A DNA stretch of 64,000 nucleotides from NCBI RefSeq assembly GCF_041200025.1, contig NZ_CP165628.1:1736001-1800000 (forward strand), read 5' to 3'. Origin of the DNA: Rouxiella sp. WC2420 (GTDB taxonomy: Bacteria > Pseudomonadota > Gammaproteobacteria > Enterobacterales > Enterobacteriaceae). Both the position numbers and the translations under genes were made by a program. Positions 26,793-35,674 of this stretch are shown piece by piece. The first letter of the stretch is position 1, and every line of letters begins with the position of its first letter. The notes under the pieces were generated by a model. That model made no database searches. It was not told the DNA's origin and saw only the letters and a program-made list of their open reading frames with translations.

Positions 26793-26833
26793 GAAATCAC
26801 CCATCAATCAGAGACTAATAAGGAGGAACCCCC

Positions 26834-26917
26834 ATGCTGTTATGTGATTTGATTGATTACTCACATTTCTTTGGTAATCACCCTTGCTCAAGCGTTTCCG
26901 GCCTCGTGCTGCGATAA
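26834..26917 (+). CDS. putative 27-aa leader peptide upstream of ABC-F gene
   Basis: A short open frame with a very strong ribosome site (AGGAGG, 7 bases before ATG) encodes MLLCDLIDYSHFFGNHPCSS followed by VSGLVLR. It begins 213 bases before the ABC-F gene on the same strand. A perfect inverted repeat starts inside its last third and ends just after its stop. That arrangement (well-translated short ORF, overlapping hairpin, ribosome-protecting gene downstream) resembles translation-dependent attenuation of antibiotic-resistance ABC-F genes. The ORF and its ribosome site are seen; expression and role are inference. Confidence 0.5.
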   Translation: MLLCDLIDYSHFFGNHPCSSVSGLVLR

Positions 26918-27027
26918 CCCCTGCTTGAGCGAAGACAATTAAAGCGTTAATGAAGAGTTAACCCCGCACTTCACTTCAGCTTTCCGGGTTGTCGTCAGCT
27001 TTTATTGACGACGGGCATGCCAATGCC
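26886..27027 (+). promoter_or_regulatory. series of hairpins between leader ORF and ABC-F gene
   Basis: Three symmetric elements follow each other: GCTCAAGC (26886-26893) with GCTTGAGC (26923-26930); GTCGTCA (26991-26997) with TGACGAC (27006-27012); and GGCAT with ATGCC around 27014-27027. The first overlaps the end of the leader ORF. None has a good T-run, so control of translation or of rho access is more likely than intrinsic termination. Candidate attenuator. Confidence 0.4.
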
Positions 27028-27046
27028 TGCAATTCTGGAATAAGCA

Positions 27047-28771
27047 ATGAGCACATTACTTTCTGCACAATCTGTCTCTTATGAGACGCCTAACGGTCCC
27101 TTGCTGTCTGAGGTTTCATTCAACCTTAAAAAAGGCGATCGCATGGGTCTGATCGGCCACAACGGCAGTGGAAAAAGTACTTTTCTAAATATTCTCAATG
27201 GTAACCTTGCCCCGACTTCTGGCAGCGTGATTCGTGCCGGACAATGCCTGATGGCGACCATAGAACAGCATCTGCCTGAGGCATTGAGTTCTGGCTCACT
27301 ATTGGATGTGATTCTGGAAAAGCTACCTGAAAATCAACGCATTTCAGAGAGTTGGCGCGCCGAGCGGCTATTGGCAATCCTGGGTTTTGACTCAGCTAGC
27401 GGGTCACAGACTGTTGCTACGCTGAGCGGTGGTCAGCACACGCGTTTGATGCTGGCGCGAGCGCTGATACTGGAACCCAATTTGTTGCTGCTCGATGAGC
27501 CTGGCAACCATTTGGATCTGCCCACTTTGCTATGGCTCGATGAGTTTCTAAAGCATTGGAATAGCAGCTTTATTCTGGTATCTCACGACGAAGTGCTGCT
27601 TGACAGTGTTACCAACAGCACCTGGATACTACGTGATAAAACGCTGCACTATTTCGGCTTACGCTGTAGCGAGGCTCGAGTAGCTTTAGCGCATCGGGAT
27701 AAAACCGATGCCGAACGCCGCCATGCCGAGCAGCGTGAAATTGAGCGGGTTGAAAAGAGCGCGACTCGTCTGGCGCTGTGGGGCAAGGTTTACGATAACG
27801 AAGGTTTGGCCCGTAAAGCGAAACAGATGGAAAAGCACATCGATCGTCTTAAAGATGAGCAAACTCAGCTGGCCGCCGCCAATGTCTGGCGTTTAAATTT
27901 ACAGGGCGAAAGGTTGGACGCCGATCGAGTGTTGGCATTTTCATCCGTGGATGTCAGTCCGGCGGCGGGTGCTGAGACTCTGTTTTCACTTGAAAATCTT
28001 CAGCTAAAAAGCGGCGACCGAGTGGCGTTGATGGGCCGCAACGGCTGCGGGAAATCGTCGCTGTTGCGCCTGCTTTGGCGTTCTATCGGGCAAAGTTCAG
28101 CGGGTATCGTTTGGCATCCGCGAGTTGCAGTCGGTTACTACGACCAGAGCCTGCAACAGCTGAATGACTGCGACAGTTTGGGTGATGCGCTAGGTCATTT
28201 TGTCGCTTTAACTGAAGAGCAGTGCAAGATGGCATTGATTGGCGCGGGTTTTCCCTATCTTCGCCATCAGCAAAAGGTTGCATCGTTAAGCGGTGGTGAA
28301 CGATCGCGTTTATTGTTTGTGGGATTATCCTTGGCACGCTATTCACTGCTACTGCTTGATGAGCCAACCAACCATCTCGATATGGAAGGCAAAGAAGAGC
28401 TGGCTGAGACGCTGCGCACTTTTCCCGGCGCGGTGCTGCTGGTTAGTCACGATCGGGCGCTAATCGAAAACAGCTGTAACCGTTTCTGGCTGGTAAACGA
28501 CAACCGACTGGAAGAATGGCATCAGCTTGAAACGGTTTATGAGCGTTTAGGCGGTAGAGTAAGCGCGACTTCTGCTAGTGATCTGCCCTCTGCGTTGCCA
28601 GTAACGCTCGAGAATCTAACGGATGAAGACAGCCTGCTGGAGCAGCTTTGTCAACTAGAACAGAGGCTTGAGGAAGAGCTTGTGCGCAAGGTTCGCCATC
28701 AAAAACCGCTGGTGCAACAGCAATTGCGTGCTGATATCGAAAAGGTCATGCAGAAACTAGGCATGGTTTAA
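27047..28771 (+). CDS. ABC-F family ribosome-associated ATPase
   Basis: A 574-aa soluble protein with two ABC domains and no membrane segment, the ABC-F plan. Domain 1: GHNGSGKST, LSGGQHTRLMLARAL, LLLLDEPGNHLD; a charged linker rich in RHAEQREIERVEK helices and ARKAKQMEKHIDRLKDEQ (the tRNA/PTC-facing arm); domain 2: GRNGCGKSS, LSGGERSRLLFVGLSLA, LLLLDEPTNHLD. It ends in a coiled-coil-like tail (DSLLEQLCQLEQRLEEELVRK). Walker B of domain 1 has PGNHLD in place of PTNHLD. It may be a translation factor or may protect ribosomes from an antibiotic; the leader ORF upstream favours the latter. Confidence 0.85.
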   Translation: MSTLLSAQSVSYETPNGPLLSEVSFNLKKGDRMGLIGHNGSGKSTFLNILNGNLAPTSGSVIRAGQCLMATIEQHLPEALSSGSLLDVILEKLPENQRISESWRAERLLAILGFDSASGSQTVATLSGGQHTRLMLARALILEPNLLLLDEPGNHLDLPTLLWLDEFLKHWNSSFILVSHDEVLLDSVTNSTWILRDKTLHYFGLRCSEARVALAHRDKTDAERRHAEQREIERVEKSATRLALWGKVYDNEGLARKAKQMEKHIDRLKDEQTQLAAANVWRLNLQGERLDADRVLAFSSVDVSPAAGAETLFSLENLQLKSGDRVALMGRNGCGKSSLLRLLWRSIGQSSAGIVWHPRVAVGYYDQSLQQLNDCDSLGDALGHFVALTEEQCKMALIGAGFPYLRHQQKVASLSGGERSRLLFVGLSLARYSLLLLDEPTNHLDMEGKEELAETLRTFPGAVLLVSHDRALIENSCNRFWLVNDNRLEEWHQLETVYERLGGRVSATSASDLPSALPVTLENLTDEDSLLEQLCQLEQRLEEELVRKVRHQKPLVQQQLRADIEKVMQKLGMV

Positions 28772-29070
28772 AAGTGCGTTAATGGCTAAATGAAAGTCTA
28801 AGGTAGCGACCTCTGCTCAATTCATCAGGGCAGGGGTCTTAACTTGATGCTTAATAATTAAAACCTTCTATTTCAACAGACATCGTTTCCCGCAAGTCTT
28901 TTTGAGAACGTTCATGTAAACACGGCCTGACCGGTTTTTTGAGCGAAATATTCTTGATATGAAAATAAAACTGATTATCATTTTCAATATTAATTGGGCG
29001 TAATTGTCATCAAGTATGTTGAAAAGCAGTTAAATACGGGCGCATGCCGCGTTTCAGTCCGAGAGTGAAT

Positions 29071-29160
29071 CTATAGCGCCGTACATTTCCCTATAAGAAG
29101 GGTACGCCGGTAAAAAACACTGTTACCGAGGAGCATAACGTTTTACTCGGTAGCAGGTTA
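29071..29160 (+). promoter_or_regulatory. structured leader upstream of nhaA (possible ion-sensing RNA)
   Basis: The 604-base gap 28772-29375 has no supportable gene. Its second half folds: CGTAC/GTACG (29080-29084 with 29102-29106), then a strong 11-bp stem CTGTTACCGAG (29120-29130) with CTCGGTAGCAG (29146-29156, one G-T pair), followed by an AAAGAGGCGGGTTGCC run. Long structured leaders before nhaA include a known lithium/sodium-class RNA (the nhaA-I motif). I cannot verify the match by eye, so this is a candidate only. Confidence 0.4.
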
Positions 29161-29375
29161 AAGAGGCGGGTTGCCAAACTGATTTTTGTTCAGGCTTTAC
29201 TTTGCCTTACGTCGACGGTAACCGTTTCTGTTAAAATAAAAACCTTCATCAGGGCGTTAAAGCCCAGATCAGGCTGGAGACCTTGCTCCGCCAGATATTC
29301 TTTTATATTGATAAATTTTCTCATAATTGTTTTGTCTTGTTCAGATAAGCACGGTGTAAATTACAGAGAGGTAAC

Positions 29376-30560
29376 GTGTCGGAAAACACTTTTCGCAGAC
29401 CAAAAATCGTGGCTGCAGCTTTATCAGGGTTCTTTAATTCCCCCATTTCAGGCGGTATCGTTCTTATTATCGCGTCTATTGCGGCAATCATTGTTGCCAA
29501 CTCTCCGCTTAGCGAAAGTTATGAATTACTGCTTCACTACACGGCTGCCGGATTGTCCACTGAACACTGGGTCAATGATGGCCTAATGGCGATTTTCTTT
29601 TTGCTGGTTGGTCTTGAGATCAAACGCGAACTGCTCGTTGGTGAACTTTCAACGTGGAGCCAGCGTGCGTTACCAGGTTTTGCAGCATTGGGAGGAATGG
29701 CTGTTCCTGCGCTTATTTATACTGGATTCAACGTAGGGGACAGCAAAACCCTGGCAGGATGGGCCATCCCGGCCGCTACCGATATTGCTTTTGCACTTGG
29801 CGTACTCGCCCTGATTGGCAGCCGCGTACCCGCTTCGCTGAAAATATTTCTGTCGGCGTTGGCAATTCTCGATGACATGGGTGCGGTGATCATTATTGCT
29901 CTTTTCTATACCAGCAGCATCTCCATGACCATGCTCATGGCTGCCGCAGGCGTGGTGGTGTTGCTGTTTATTATGAATCGCGCTGGCGTAACGCGCCTTC
30001 TGCCTTATTTATTGGCGGGCGGCGTGCTGTGGTTTTGCATGCTGCAGTCGGGCGTGCACGCAACTATTGCCGGGATCGTTTTGGCATTTTTCATTCCAAT
30101 ACGTGGAAAAACGGTGGATGAAATAGCTCCGCTTGAACGTCTGGAGCACGCGCTAGGTTCCTGGGTGACTTTTCTGGTATTGCCGATATTTGGATTTGCC
30201 AACGCTGGCGTGTCGCTGTCGGGCATGAGTTTGGGTAATTTGACGTCCCCGGTTCCCATCGGCGTGGCGCTGGGCCTATTTCTTGGCAAGCAGGTTGGTG
30301 TTTTCAGCCTGTCACTTTTGGCCATTAAACTCGGGTTGGCAAGAAGACCCTATAACAGCTCGTGGATGCAGTTATACGGCGTATCGGTGCTCTGTGGTAT
30401 CGGTTTTACCATGAGCCTGTTTATCGGCAATCTGGCGTTTGCCCAATCACCTCTTCTGGTCGATGAGGTTAAGGTCGGGGTGCTGGCAGGCTCAATTATT
30501 GCCGCGCTGGCCGGCGTTCTGATACTGCGCCTCGCATTGCCGTCAAGGCCTGCAGTCTAA
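29376..30560 (+). CDS. nhaA: Na+/H+ antiporter NhaA
   Basis: A 394-aa, twelve-helix NhaA. The ion-binding aspartate pair lies in [14 protein letters not shown]; the pH-sensor and dimer regions are recognisable ([36 protein letters not shown] and [15 protein letters not shown]). It exchanges one sodium or lithium ion for two protons at the inner membrane, giving salt and alkaline tolerance. The start is GTG with AGAGAGG upstream. Unlike E. coli, no nhaR regulator follows; a terminator comes 37 bases after the stop. Confidence 0.97.
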   Translation: MSENTFRRPKIVAAALSGFFNSPISGGIVLIIASIAAIIVANSPLSESYELLLHYTAAGLSTEHWVNDGLMAIFFLLVGLEIKRELLVGELSTWSQRALPGFAALGGMAVPALIYTGFNVGDSKTLAGWAIPAATDIAFALGVLALIGSRVPASLKIFLSALAILDDMGAVIIIALFYTSSISMTMLMAAAGVVVLLFIMNRAGVTRLLPYLLAGGVLWFCMLQSGVHATIAGIVLAFFIPIRGKTVDEIAPLERLEHALGSWVTFLVLPIFGFANAGVSLSGMSLGNLTSPVPIGVALGLFLGKQVGVFSLSLLAIKLGLARRPYNSSWMQLYGVSVLCGIGFTMSLFIGNLAFAQSPLLVDEVKVGVLAGSIIAALAGVLILRLALPSRPAV

Positions 30561-30596
30561 AATTTGTTAATGAATATCGTGCGGTGAAAGTTATTG

Positions 30597-30660
30597 CTCA
30601 GTCCGGTTGTGGTTTAAGAAACAGCGATTGGCAAAATCGCTAAACCGGACTGAGTTTCCT
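30597..30660 (+). terminator. terminator after nhaA
   Basis: CTCAGTCCGGTT (30597-30608) pairs with AACCGGACTGAG (30643-30654). An inner hairpin, AGCGATT with AATCGCT, stacks in the loop, and TTTCCTT follows. A 12-bp perfect outer stem and partial T-run make a good intrinsic terminator for nhaA. Confidence 0.75.
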
Positions 30661-30700
30661 TCAAGTGAGCTAATATTTGGTAAACTTGTTTTTAGCTAAG

Positions 30701-30742
30701 AGTTATTGGCTAAAAGTTATTAGCCAAAAGTTATTAGCCAAA
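30701..30742. repeat. 14-bp tandem repeat, 3 copies
   Basis: Three successive copies of AGTTATTRGCYAAA (first copy AGTTATTGGCTAAA, then two identical AGTTATTAGCCAAA), with a degenerate echo on either side. It lies between nhaA and mesD, just past the mesD stop. No function apparent; probably a slippage array. Confidence 0.8.
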
Positions 30743-30759
30743 TAGTACTGAACCGAAAA

Positions 30760-31791
30760 TTATTTAGCCGAAAGTTCCTTTCTAACAATGTGTGCGCCTA
30801 AACTTAAAGCATTTAGCTTGCCTCTTGCTACTCGGCGAGGTAAAGGGATCATGCCACAGTTGGTGCTTGGGTAAAGTTTGTCTGCATCTACAAACTGAAG
30901 TGCTTTTCGCAGCGTTTCGGCGACTTCCTCTGGTGTCTCAATGTTATTGGTTGCCACATCAATGGCACCAACCATGACTTTTTTCCCACGGATCAGTTCA
31001 ATAAGATCCATTGGAACATGAGAGTTTTGACACTCCAGCGAGATTATATCAATGCTGGATTTTTGCAGCTTAGGGAAAATTTCTTCATATTGTCGCCACT
31101 CTGTGCCCAGAGTCTTTTTCCAATCCGTATTGGCTTTAATGCCGTAGCCATAGCAAATATGCACAGCAGTTTCGCATTTAAGTCCTTCAACGGCTCTTTC
31201 TAAAGCGGCAATGCCCCAATCATTTACCTCATCAAAGAACACATTAAATGCAGGCTCATCAAATTGGATAATATCGACACCCGCAGCCTCTAATTCCCTG
31301 GCTTCTTCATTGAGGATTTTAGCGAATTCCCAAGCGAGTTTTTCGCGACTTTTGTAGTGATTATCATAAAGCGTATCAATCATAGTCATTGGACCTGGCA
31401 GAGCCCATTTAATAGGCTGCTTGGTTTGCTGACGTAAAAACTTGGCATCTTCAACAAAAACGGACTTTTGACGGCTCACTGCACCCACAACTGTCGGCAC
31501 ACTTGCATCATAGCGATTGCGAATTCTTACCGTCTCACGTTTCTCGAAATCAACACCGCTGAGGTGCTCAATAAACGTGGTGACAAAATGTTGGCGCGTT
31601 TGCTCGCCGTCGCTGACAATATCAATTCCTGCCTGTAATTGATCTTGCAGGCACAGACGCAGCGCATCTTGTTTGCCGTCAATTAATTCTTGATCCTGCA
31701 ATTTCCAAGGTGACCAAAGTGTCTCGGGTTGTGCAAGCCAGGAAGGTTTAGGCAAACTGCCCGCAGTCGAAGTGGGTAATAAAATTTTCAT
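30760..31791 (-). CDS. mesD: folate-independent methionine synthase MesD (MetE C-terminal-like core)
   Basis: A 343-aa single-barrel protein related to the C-terminal half of cobalamin-independent methionine synthase MetE, without the folate-binding N-terminal half. The zinc/thiolate ligands are present: His211 and Cys213 (VHICYG), Glu253 (SLECQNSH) and Cys312 (STNCGM). FDEPAF and the DGEQTRQHF block bind homocysteine. Pairing with a DUF1852 gene 27 bases upstream identifies it as MesD, a core methionine synthase that needs MesX and, in the characterised system, oxygen. The methyl donor is unknown. AAGGTC precedes the ATG. Confidence 0.85.
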   Translation of the reverse strand: MKILLPTSTAGSLPKPSWLAQPETLWSPWKLQDQELIDGKQDALRLCLQDQLQAGIDIVSDGEQTRQHFVTTFIEHLSGVDFEKRETVRIRNRYDASVPTVVGAVSRQKSVFVEDAKFLRQQTKQPIKWALPGPMTMIDTLYDNHYKSREKLAWEFAKILNEEARELEAAGVDIIQFDEPAFNVFFDEVNDWGIAALERAVEGLKCETAVHICYGYGIKANTDWKKTLGTEWRQYEEIFPKLQKSSIDIISLECQNSHVPMDLIELIRGKKVMVGAIDVATNNIETPEEVAETLRKALQFVDADKLYPSTNCGMIPLPRRVARGKLNALSLGAHIVRKELSAK

Positions 31792-31818
31792 AATAGATGA
31801 CCTTGTATTTTTGGTTAA

Positions 31819-32802
31819 TCAAAGAACGGAATCAGCAGACCATTGCTCAAGAATAGTTTGGTAGGGCTTAATGAAGTGCTCCTCAGTAAACTTCCCTTGC
31901 TCAACGGCCAGTTGGCTACGTTCTTCTCGATCATAAACAATCAGAGTTAACGAATAATCCTGGTGATTCAAGCTTGGTTGGTAGCATTTTGCTGCTGCAG
32001 AATTAGCATTGTAAATTTCAGGTCGGTAAATTCGTTGGAATGTCTCCATCGTACTGATGGTGCTAATCAGTTCAAGATTAGTGTAATCGCTGAGCAAATC
32101 GCCAACAAAATAAAATGCCAAAGGCGCAACGCTATTTGCAGGCATGAAGTAGCGCGCACGCAATCCCATTTTTGCAAAATATTCATCAGTCAAGGAAAAC
32201 TCGTCTTGCTGATATTCAATGCCTAATACAGGATGCTCATTGCCCGTCCGATAATAAGTGTTTTTACTTGAAACACTCAGGCAAATCACAGGCGTTTTAT
32301 TGAAATTATCTTTGTAGGTATCAGAATTGATAAAACGTTTAAATATATTCCCATGTAAACTGCCAAAATTATCTGGAAGGCTAAATTCAGTTTTGTTTTT
32401 ATTATGTTCTGACAGCAATATACTAAAATCATAATCTCGCACGTATGAAGAAAAGTTATTCCCTAAAATCCCTTCAATACGTGAGTCGGTTGTTTTATCA
32501 ATAATATTTGTTTTCAATATTTCAATCACTGGGAAGGTATCACCCTTGCCCTCAATTCCAATATTCAACTCAACAGAAATGATTTCAAGTTCAACAGAAT
32601 AGCGATCGCCCTTGGGATTATCCCAATGCGCCAAGGAATTGAAACGATTGTCAATCATTACCAAGGCGTTGCGCAAGTTATCTTGGCGTTTCTCACCGCG
32701 AGCCAAGTTCGCAAAGTTGGTCGTAATACGCGTACTTTCCGAGGGGTTATAATTTTCGTCGAAACGAATGCTCTTAATAGCAAATGTACATTCTTTATTC
32801 AT
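31819..32802 (-). CDS. mesX: MesX, DUF1852 partner of MesD
   Basis: A 327-aa DUF1852 protein. Recognisable family features are the opening CTFAIKSIRFDENYNPSEST RI-type block, the repeated NFANLARGEKRQDNL segment, LGIEYQQDEFSLTDEYFAKMGLRARYFMP and the C-terminal DYSLTLIVYDREERS. No signal peptide, no classical catalytic motif. DUF1852 genes are almost always next to mesD and the product is needed for MesD activity, perhaps by making or delivering the methyl donor. First gene of the two-gene operon; ATG at 32802. I see no convincing MetJ box upstream, although methionine control would be expected. Confidence 0.85.
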   Translation of the reverse strand: MNKECTFAIKSIRFDENYNPSESTRITTNFANLARGEKRQDNLRNALVMIDNRFNSLAHWDNPKGDRYSVELEIISVELNIGIEGKGDTFPVIEILKTNIIDKTTDSRIEGILGNNFSSYVRDYDFSILLSEHNKNKTEFSLPDNFGSLHGNIFKRFINSDTYKDNFNKTPVICLSVSSKNTYYRTGNEHPVLGIEYQQDEFSLTDEYFAKMGLRARYFMPANSVAPLAFYFVGDLLSDYTNLELISTISTMETFQRIYRPEIYNANSAAAKCYQPSLNHQDYSLTLIVYDREERSQLAVEQGKFTEEHFIKPYQTILEQWSADSVL

Positions 32803-33161
32803 TGCAAGCTGGTATCCTAATTATTATATAAAACCTGAATTTATTTCTTGCTTTTTCAGAGTTTTTAAATTTATTTTCTGGTTTTGTTACCCAGTATTCA
32901 TCGTAATGTATATAGCTAATAATAATGTGTATTTTATGCCAGACTCACTGATTGAGTAAAAGTGATTTAATTTCATTGAAGCATGAGTCATCTTCATGAT
33001 CTGCAGCGGGATTGGATTCGGCGATACTGCGAAGGTGGTTTTTTGCTAGTATTCTACAATAAATTCATTGGGTTATGGTTTTCAAGAGAAAGAAATTCAT
33101 GGCAGGCTGTACGTCAAAAACGGTCATTTCGGCGAGTTCCTCAGCGGGAATGGCGATTTGA
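32803..33161. other. intergenic region upstream of mesX, no gene supported
   Basis: AT-rich 359 bases. The left part must contain the mesXD promoter on the minus strand. The right part (about 33060-33160) has a minus-strand frame that reads like protein (IAIPAEELAEMTVFDVQP) just past the broken GNAT gene, but it is too short to call. No terminator or repeat stands out. Confidence 0.4.
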
Positions 33162-33472
33162 TTAAGGTTTTTTGCTCATAAAGACGGTTGTTCCACCTTT
33201 GAACGGTTCACGACTGTCGATTTTGTATCCGAGTGCTTTTCAATCCAAAGATAATCAGCATGCGGCCATGTTTCAATTAGGCCAACAATCTCCGACCCAT
33301 GAATCGCGAGATCAATGTCATGATCACGGACAGATTTGTTAAAATCAGCCGTCATGGGCGTGGGTTCTCGACCAATCACCGAAATCCATTTGCAATAGGC
33401 TGCGCGCACAATCTCCCGCACTGATTCTGCTTCGTTTTCTTCGGCGCGGCGGATAGTGATATTACAGCTCAT
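33162..33472 (-). pseudogene. GNAT acetyltransferase broken by internal deletion and frameshift
   Basis: The frame from the ATG at 33472 gives a normal GNAT N-terminus (ITIRRAEENEAESVREIVRAAYCKW ... HADYLWIE) and then runs into unrelated sequence ending at 33176. In the next frame, the same DNA encodes KALGYKIDSREPFKGGTTVF then MSKKP with a stop at 33162, a typical GNAT C-terminus. The acetyl-CoA-binding core that should lie between (about 50-60 residues) is missing. So one deletion removed the cofactor site and shifted the frame. Its ATG overlaps the stop of the preceding GNAT gene by 4 bases, showing a former two-gene operon. Confidence 0.75.
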
Positions 33473-33882
33473 TGACCTATCCACATTGCCATGCCAATAG
33501 ATACGGGTGCGGTTTCTTTAAACCCATATTTTTTATAAAGGAAAGATGCATCGCCATCGGCGATAAGGCTAATATAAACCTCAGTGGTGGCAATTTCCTT
33601 TAATTTATCCATTAGCGTTGACATGATTTCTTTACCCAAACCTCGCCCTTGATGTTCGGGTAATACAGCAATATCAACTATCTGGTAGCAGAGACCGTCA
33701 CCTATCACTCTTCCCATGGCGACGACATTTTCCCCATTTCTTATTAACGCGGATACCACCGTGTTCGGTAATCCTCGTTTGGCCGCCTCGTGGGAACGAG
33801 GAGTCAGGCCTGCTGCTTTACGAAGATGCAGATAGTCAGTAATAGAAGGAATCTCAACGAAAGTTTTATAACTGGCCGCCAT
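33469..33882 (-). CDS. GNAT family N-acetyltransferase
   Basis: Complete 137-aa GNAT protein with the cofactor loop VLPEHQGRGLGKEIMSTLM (Q/R-x-x-G-x-G), preceded by the beta-4 strand YQIVDIAV and ending in FLYKKYGFKETAPVSIGM. The frame is open from 33954; I prefer the ATG at 33882, which has AAAGGAA 8 bases upstream and gives the usual family start. Substrate unknown; small stand-alone GNATs acetylate amines, amino acids or antibiotics. It overlaps by 4 bases a second, now broken, GNAT gene. Confidence 0.82.
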   Translation of the reverse strand: MAASYKTFVEIPSITDYLHLRKAAGLTPRSHEAAKRGLPNTVVSALIRNGENVVAMGRVIGDGLCYQIVDIAVLPEHQGRGLGKEIMSTLMDKLKEIATTEVYISLIADGDASFLYKKYGFKETAPVSIGMAMWIGQ

Positions 33883-34086
33883 GTTTAGGGTTCCTTTATT
33901 CTCGAACATTTTCGAGTTACGACTGTTGGAATTTGTATTAGGTCCGCTTACCATTATGGCCGTTCAGCGTTATTCCTGAAGACACTAAGTGCTGGAAGCG
34001 GACAATAAAAATACGATTTAACCTATCAGCGATTCGGGCAGAATACTCTTACCACTCAACCGCGGTTAAATCGCTATATTTGATGT

Positions 34087-35274
34087 CTAACGCGGCGTGC
34101 TGCGAATAGAAGCAGGCCCGGCGGTTAATTCAACGGTATCCGGTAATTTGATAAGCTTCTTATCTTTAATTTGATAAACGACCAGCTGTTTTTCAACGTT
34201 GAACTGGGCAATGATATGCTGACTGTCTTTGGTAAATATTACGCCTTGGCCAGCCGTTGCTGCCGGCACTTCATTGACTTGTCGGGCTTTACCCTTATCA
34301 ATGGCAAACAGAGTTAATTTTCCCTGCAAGTGCTGACCCGTACTCCCCTTGGGCAGGTTTGAACCATCCATTGACAAAACGGCTATCCATTTTCCATCTG
34401 GCGAAATAGCGACGCCCTCAGGTGTGGAAGGGACGGTAAGGTATTGTACAGTTTTAAACGGGTACACAGAGGTGTCAATCAAACTCACGCTGTCGCTGTC
34501 GGCGATTTTTTGCGTGTGATCGTCCGCCAGGCCTGCGAGTCCAACATTGCTTACAACAGCCCAATGGCCATCACTTGAGATATCAATGGTATAGGGAGCC
34601 ACACCGCTGCTGAGGCGCACTCGGCTATCAGACACTTTTCCACCGTCAATATTCACCACGGCAATGCCCTGTTGATCACGCATTGCGACCAGGGCGTGTT
34701 TGCCATCGTGGGTGAAACTGATACCGGCTAATCGTCCATTACTGAGCTGTATCGAATTGGATAATGTGACTGCGTTGCCTGCGATGTTTAAAACGTAAAG
34801 CTTACCGTCAACGCCAGCCGCCAGAGCCAGAGTGCCTTCAGGATTTACGGCAATGCCCTGTGGGCTGGTAGGTAAGGCCAGTTTTTCAATTTCCGGTTTG
34901 GTACCATCAAGCGCAATAACCTGCAGATATTTCTCGGCAATTAACGTATGGCTTTGATAATCATATCGCGTTGGAGCACTTACAAATGCGGTTTTGCCAT
35001 CAGGAGTAATCGCGACAGCCTGAGGCGGCCCCTGGATACCAAAACTTACCGGCACGGTGTGCAATAATTTCATCGGAAATTTGCTGGCATCAAAAACGGT
35101 CAATGTATCCGGTGAAGCGGGGACTGGAAAGGTATCATGCCCGTTTACGCGTTGATATTTGCCATCATTGGCTGAAACAATAAGGTCTGCCGACCATGCT
35201 ACTCCTGTGGATAATGCCATGAGAAGTGCAGTGCATAATACTTTCCGCTTAAGGCCATGCGCTTTTAAAATCAT
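34087..35274 (-). CDS. secreted YVTN-type beta-propeller protein
   Basis: A 395-aa protein with a signal peptide (RKVLCTALLMALSTGVAWS, cleavage near AWS-AD) and repeated blades of the type AVTPDGKTAFV, AVNPEGTLALA, SFTHDGKHALV, DISSDGHWAVV, AISPDGKWIAV and FTKDSQHIIA, so about seven blades of the YncE/lactonase-like class. Probably periplasmic. No catalytic residues can be assigned; relatives bind DNA, act as lactonases or serve as scaffolds. GAAGGT precedes the ATG. It is a single-gene unit. Confidence 0.8.
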   Translation of the reverse strand: MILKAHGLKRKVLCTALLMALSTGVAWSADLIVSANDGKYQRVNGHDTFPVPASPDTLTVFDASKFPMKLLHTVPVSFGIQGPPQAVAITPDGKTAFVSAPTRYDYQSHTLIAEKYLQVIALDGTKPEIEKLALPTSPQGIAVNPEGTLALAAGVDGKLYVLNIAGNAVTLSNSIQLSNGRLAGISFTHDGKHALVAMRDQQGIAVVNIDGGKVSDSRVRLSSGVAPYTIDISSDGHWAVVSNVGLAGLADDHTQKIADSDSVSLIDTSVYPFKTVQYLTVPSTPEGVAISPDGKWIAVLSMDGSNLPKGSTGQHLQGKLTLFAIDKGKARQVNEVPAATAGQGVIFTKDSQHIIAQFNVEKQLVVYQIKDKKLIKLPDTVELTAGPASIRSTPR

Positions 35275-35674
35275 AGTACCTTCTTTAAACCAGAAAATTG
35301 TGAATCACTTTGAAGAGATTCAGGGCGTTCACTTAAATATCATTAATCTGCTCAACTAGCAGACTGTCAATTCTGAAACATGTGAGCAGGTATGCTATGA
35401 CCAAACTTTTAGGCTGAGCCTGGATGGCTTTGCCAAAAATGGTCATTCAACTCAATTAGTTGAATCGATTTTTTGATAAAGATAAAGCACATCTAATGCT
35501 AAATGGTGATCTTTGTGAACATAGTGTTTATTTTAGGTTAAAGTGCTAGGCGCGTTAGCCTTTGCTGAAACTTATCAATCCCAAACTATAAAATGTTCAT
35601 CTGCGGCAACTAGGTACAGCCTAAAAAATTACGGGTATAATCTCTCCTATGATTCCACGACTTTAGAAACGAAA
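35275..35674. promoter_or_regulatory. divergent promoter region, with TATAAT at 35636-35641
   Basis: A 400-base AT-rich interval between the beta-propeller gene (minus) and the DUF2058 gene (plus). A perfect TATAAT at 35636-35641 lies 33 bases before the DUF2058 ATG, but its -35 (GGTACA) is weak. The frame of the plus gene is open back to 35543, with no credible start there. Nothing else stands out. Confidence 0.45.

Noticed and set aside
29376-30760. nhaR regulator after nhaA
   Set aside because: A terminator and a short repeat follow nhaA, then mesD on the opposite strand; no LysR-type gene is present there.
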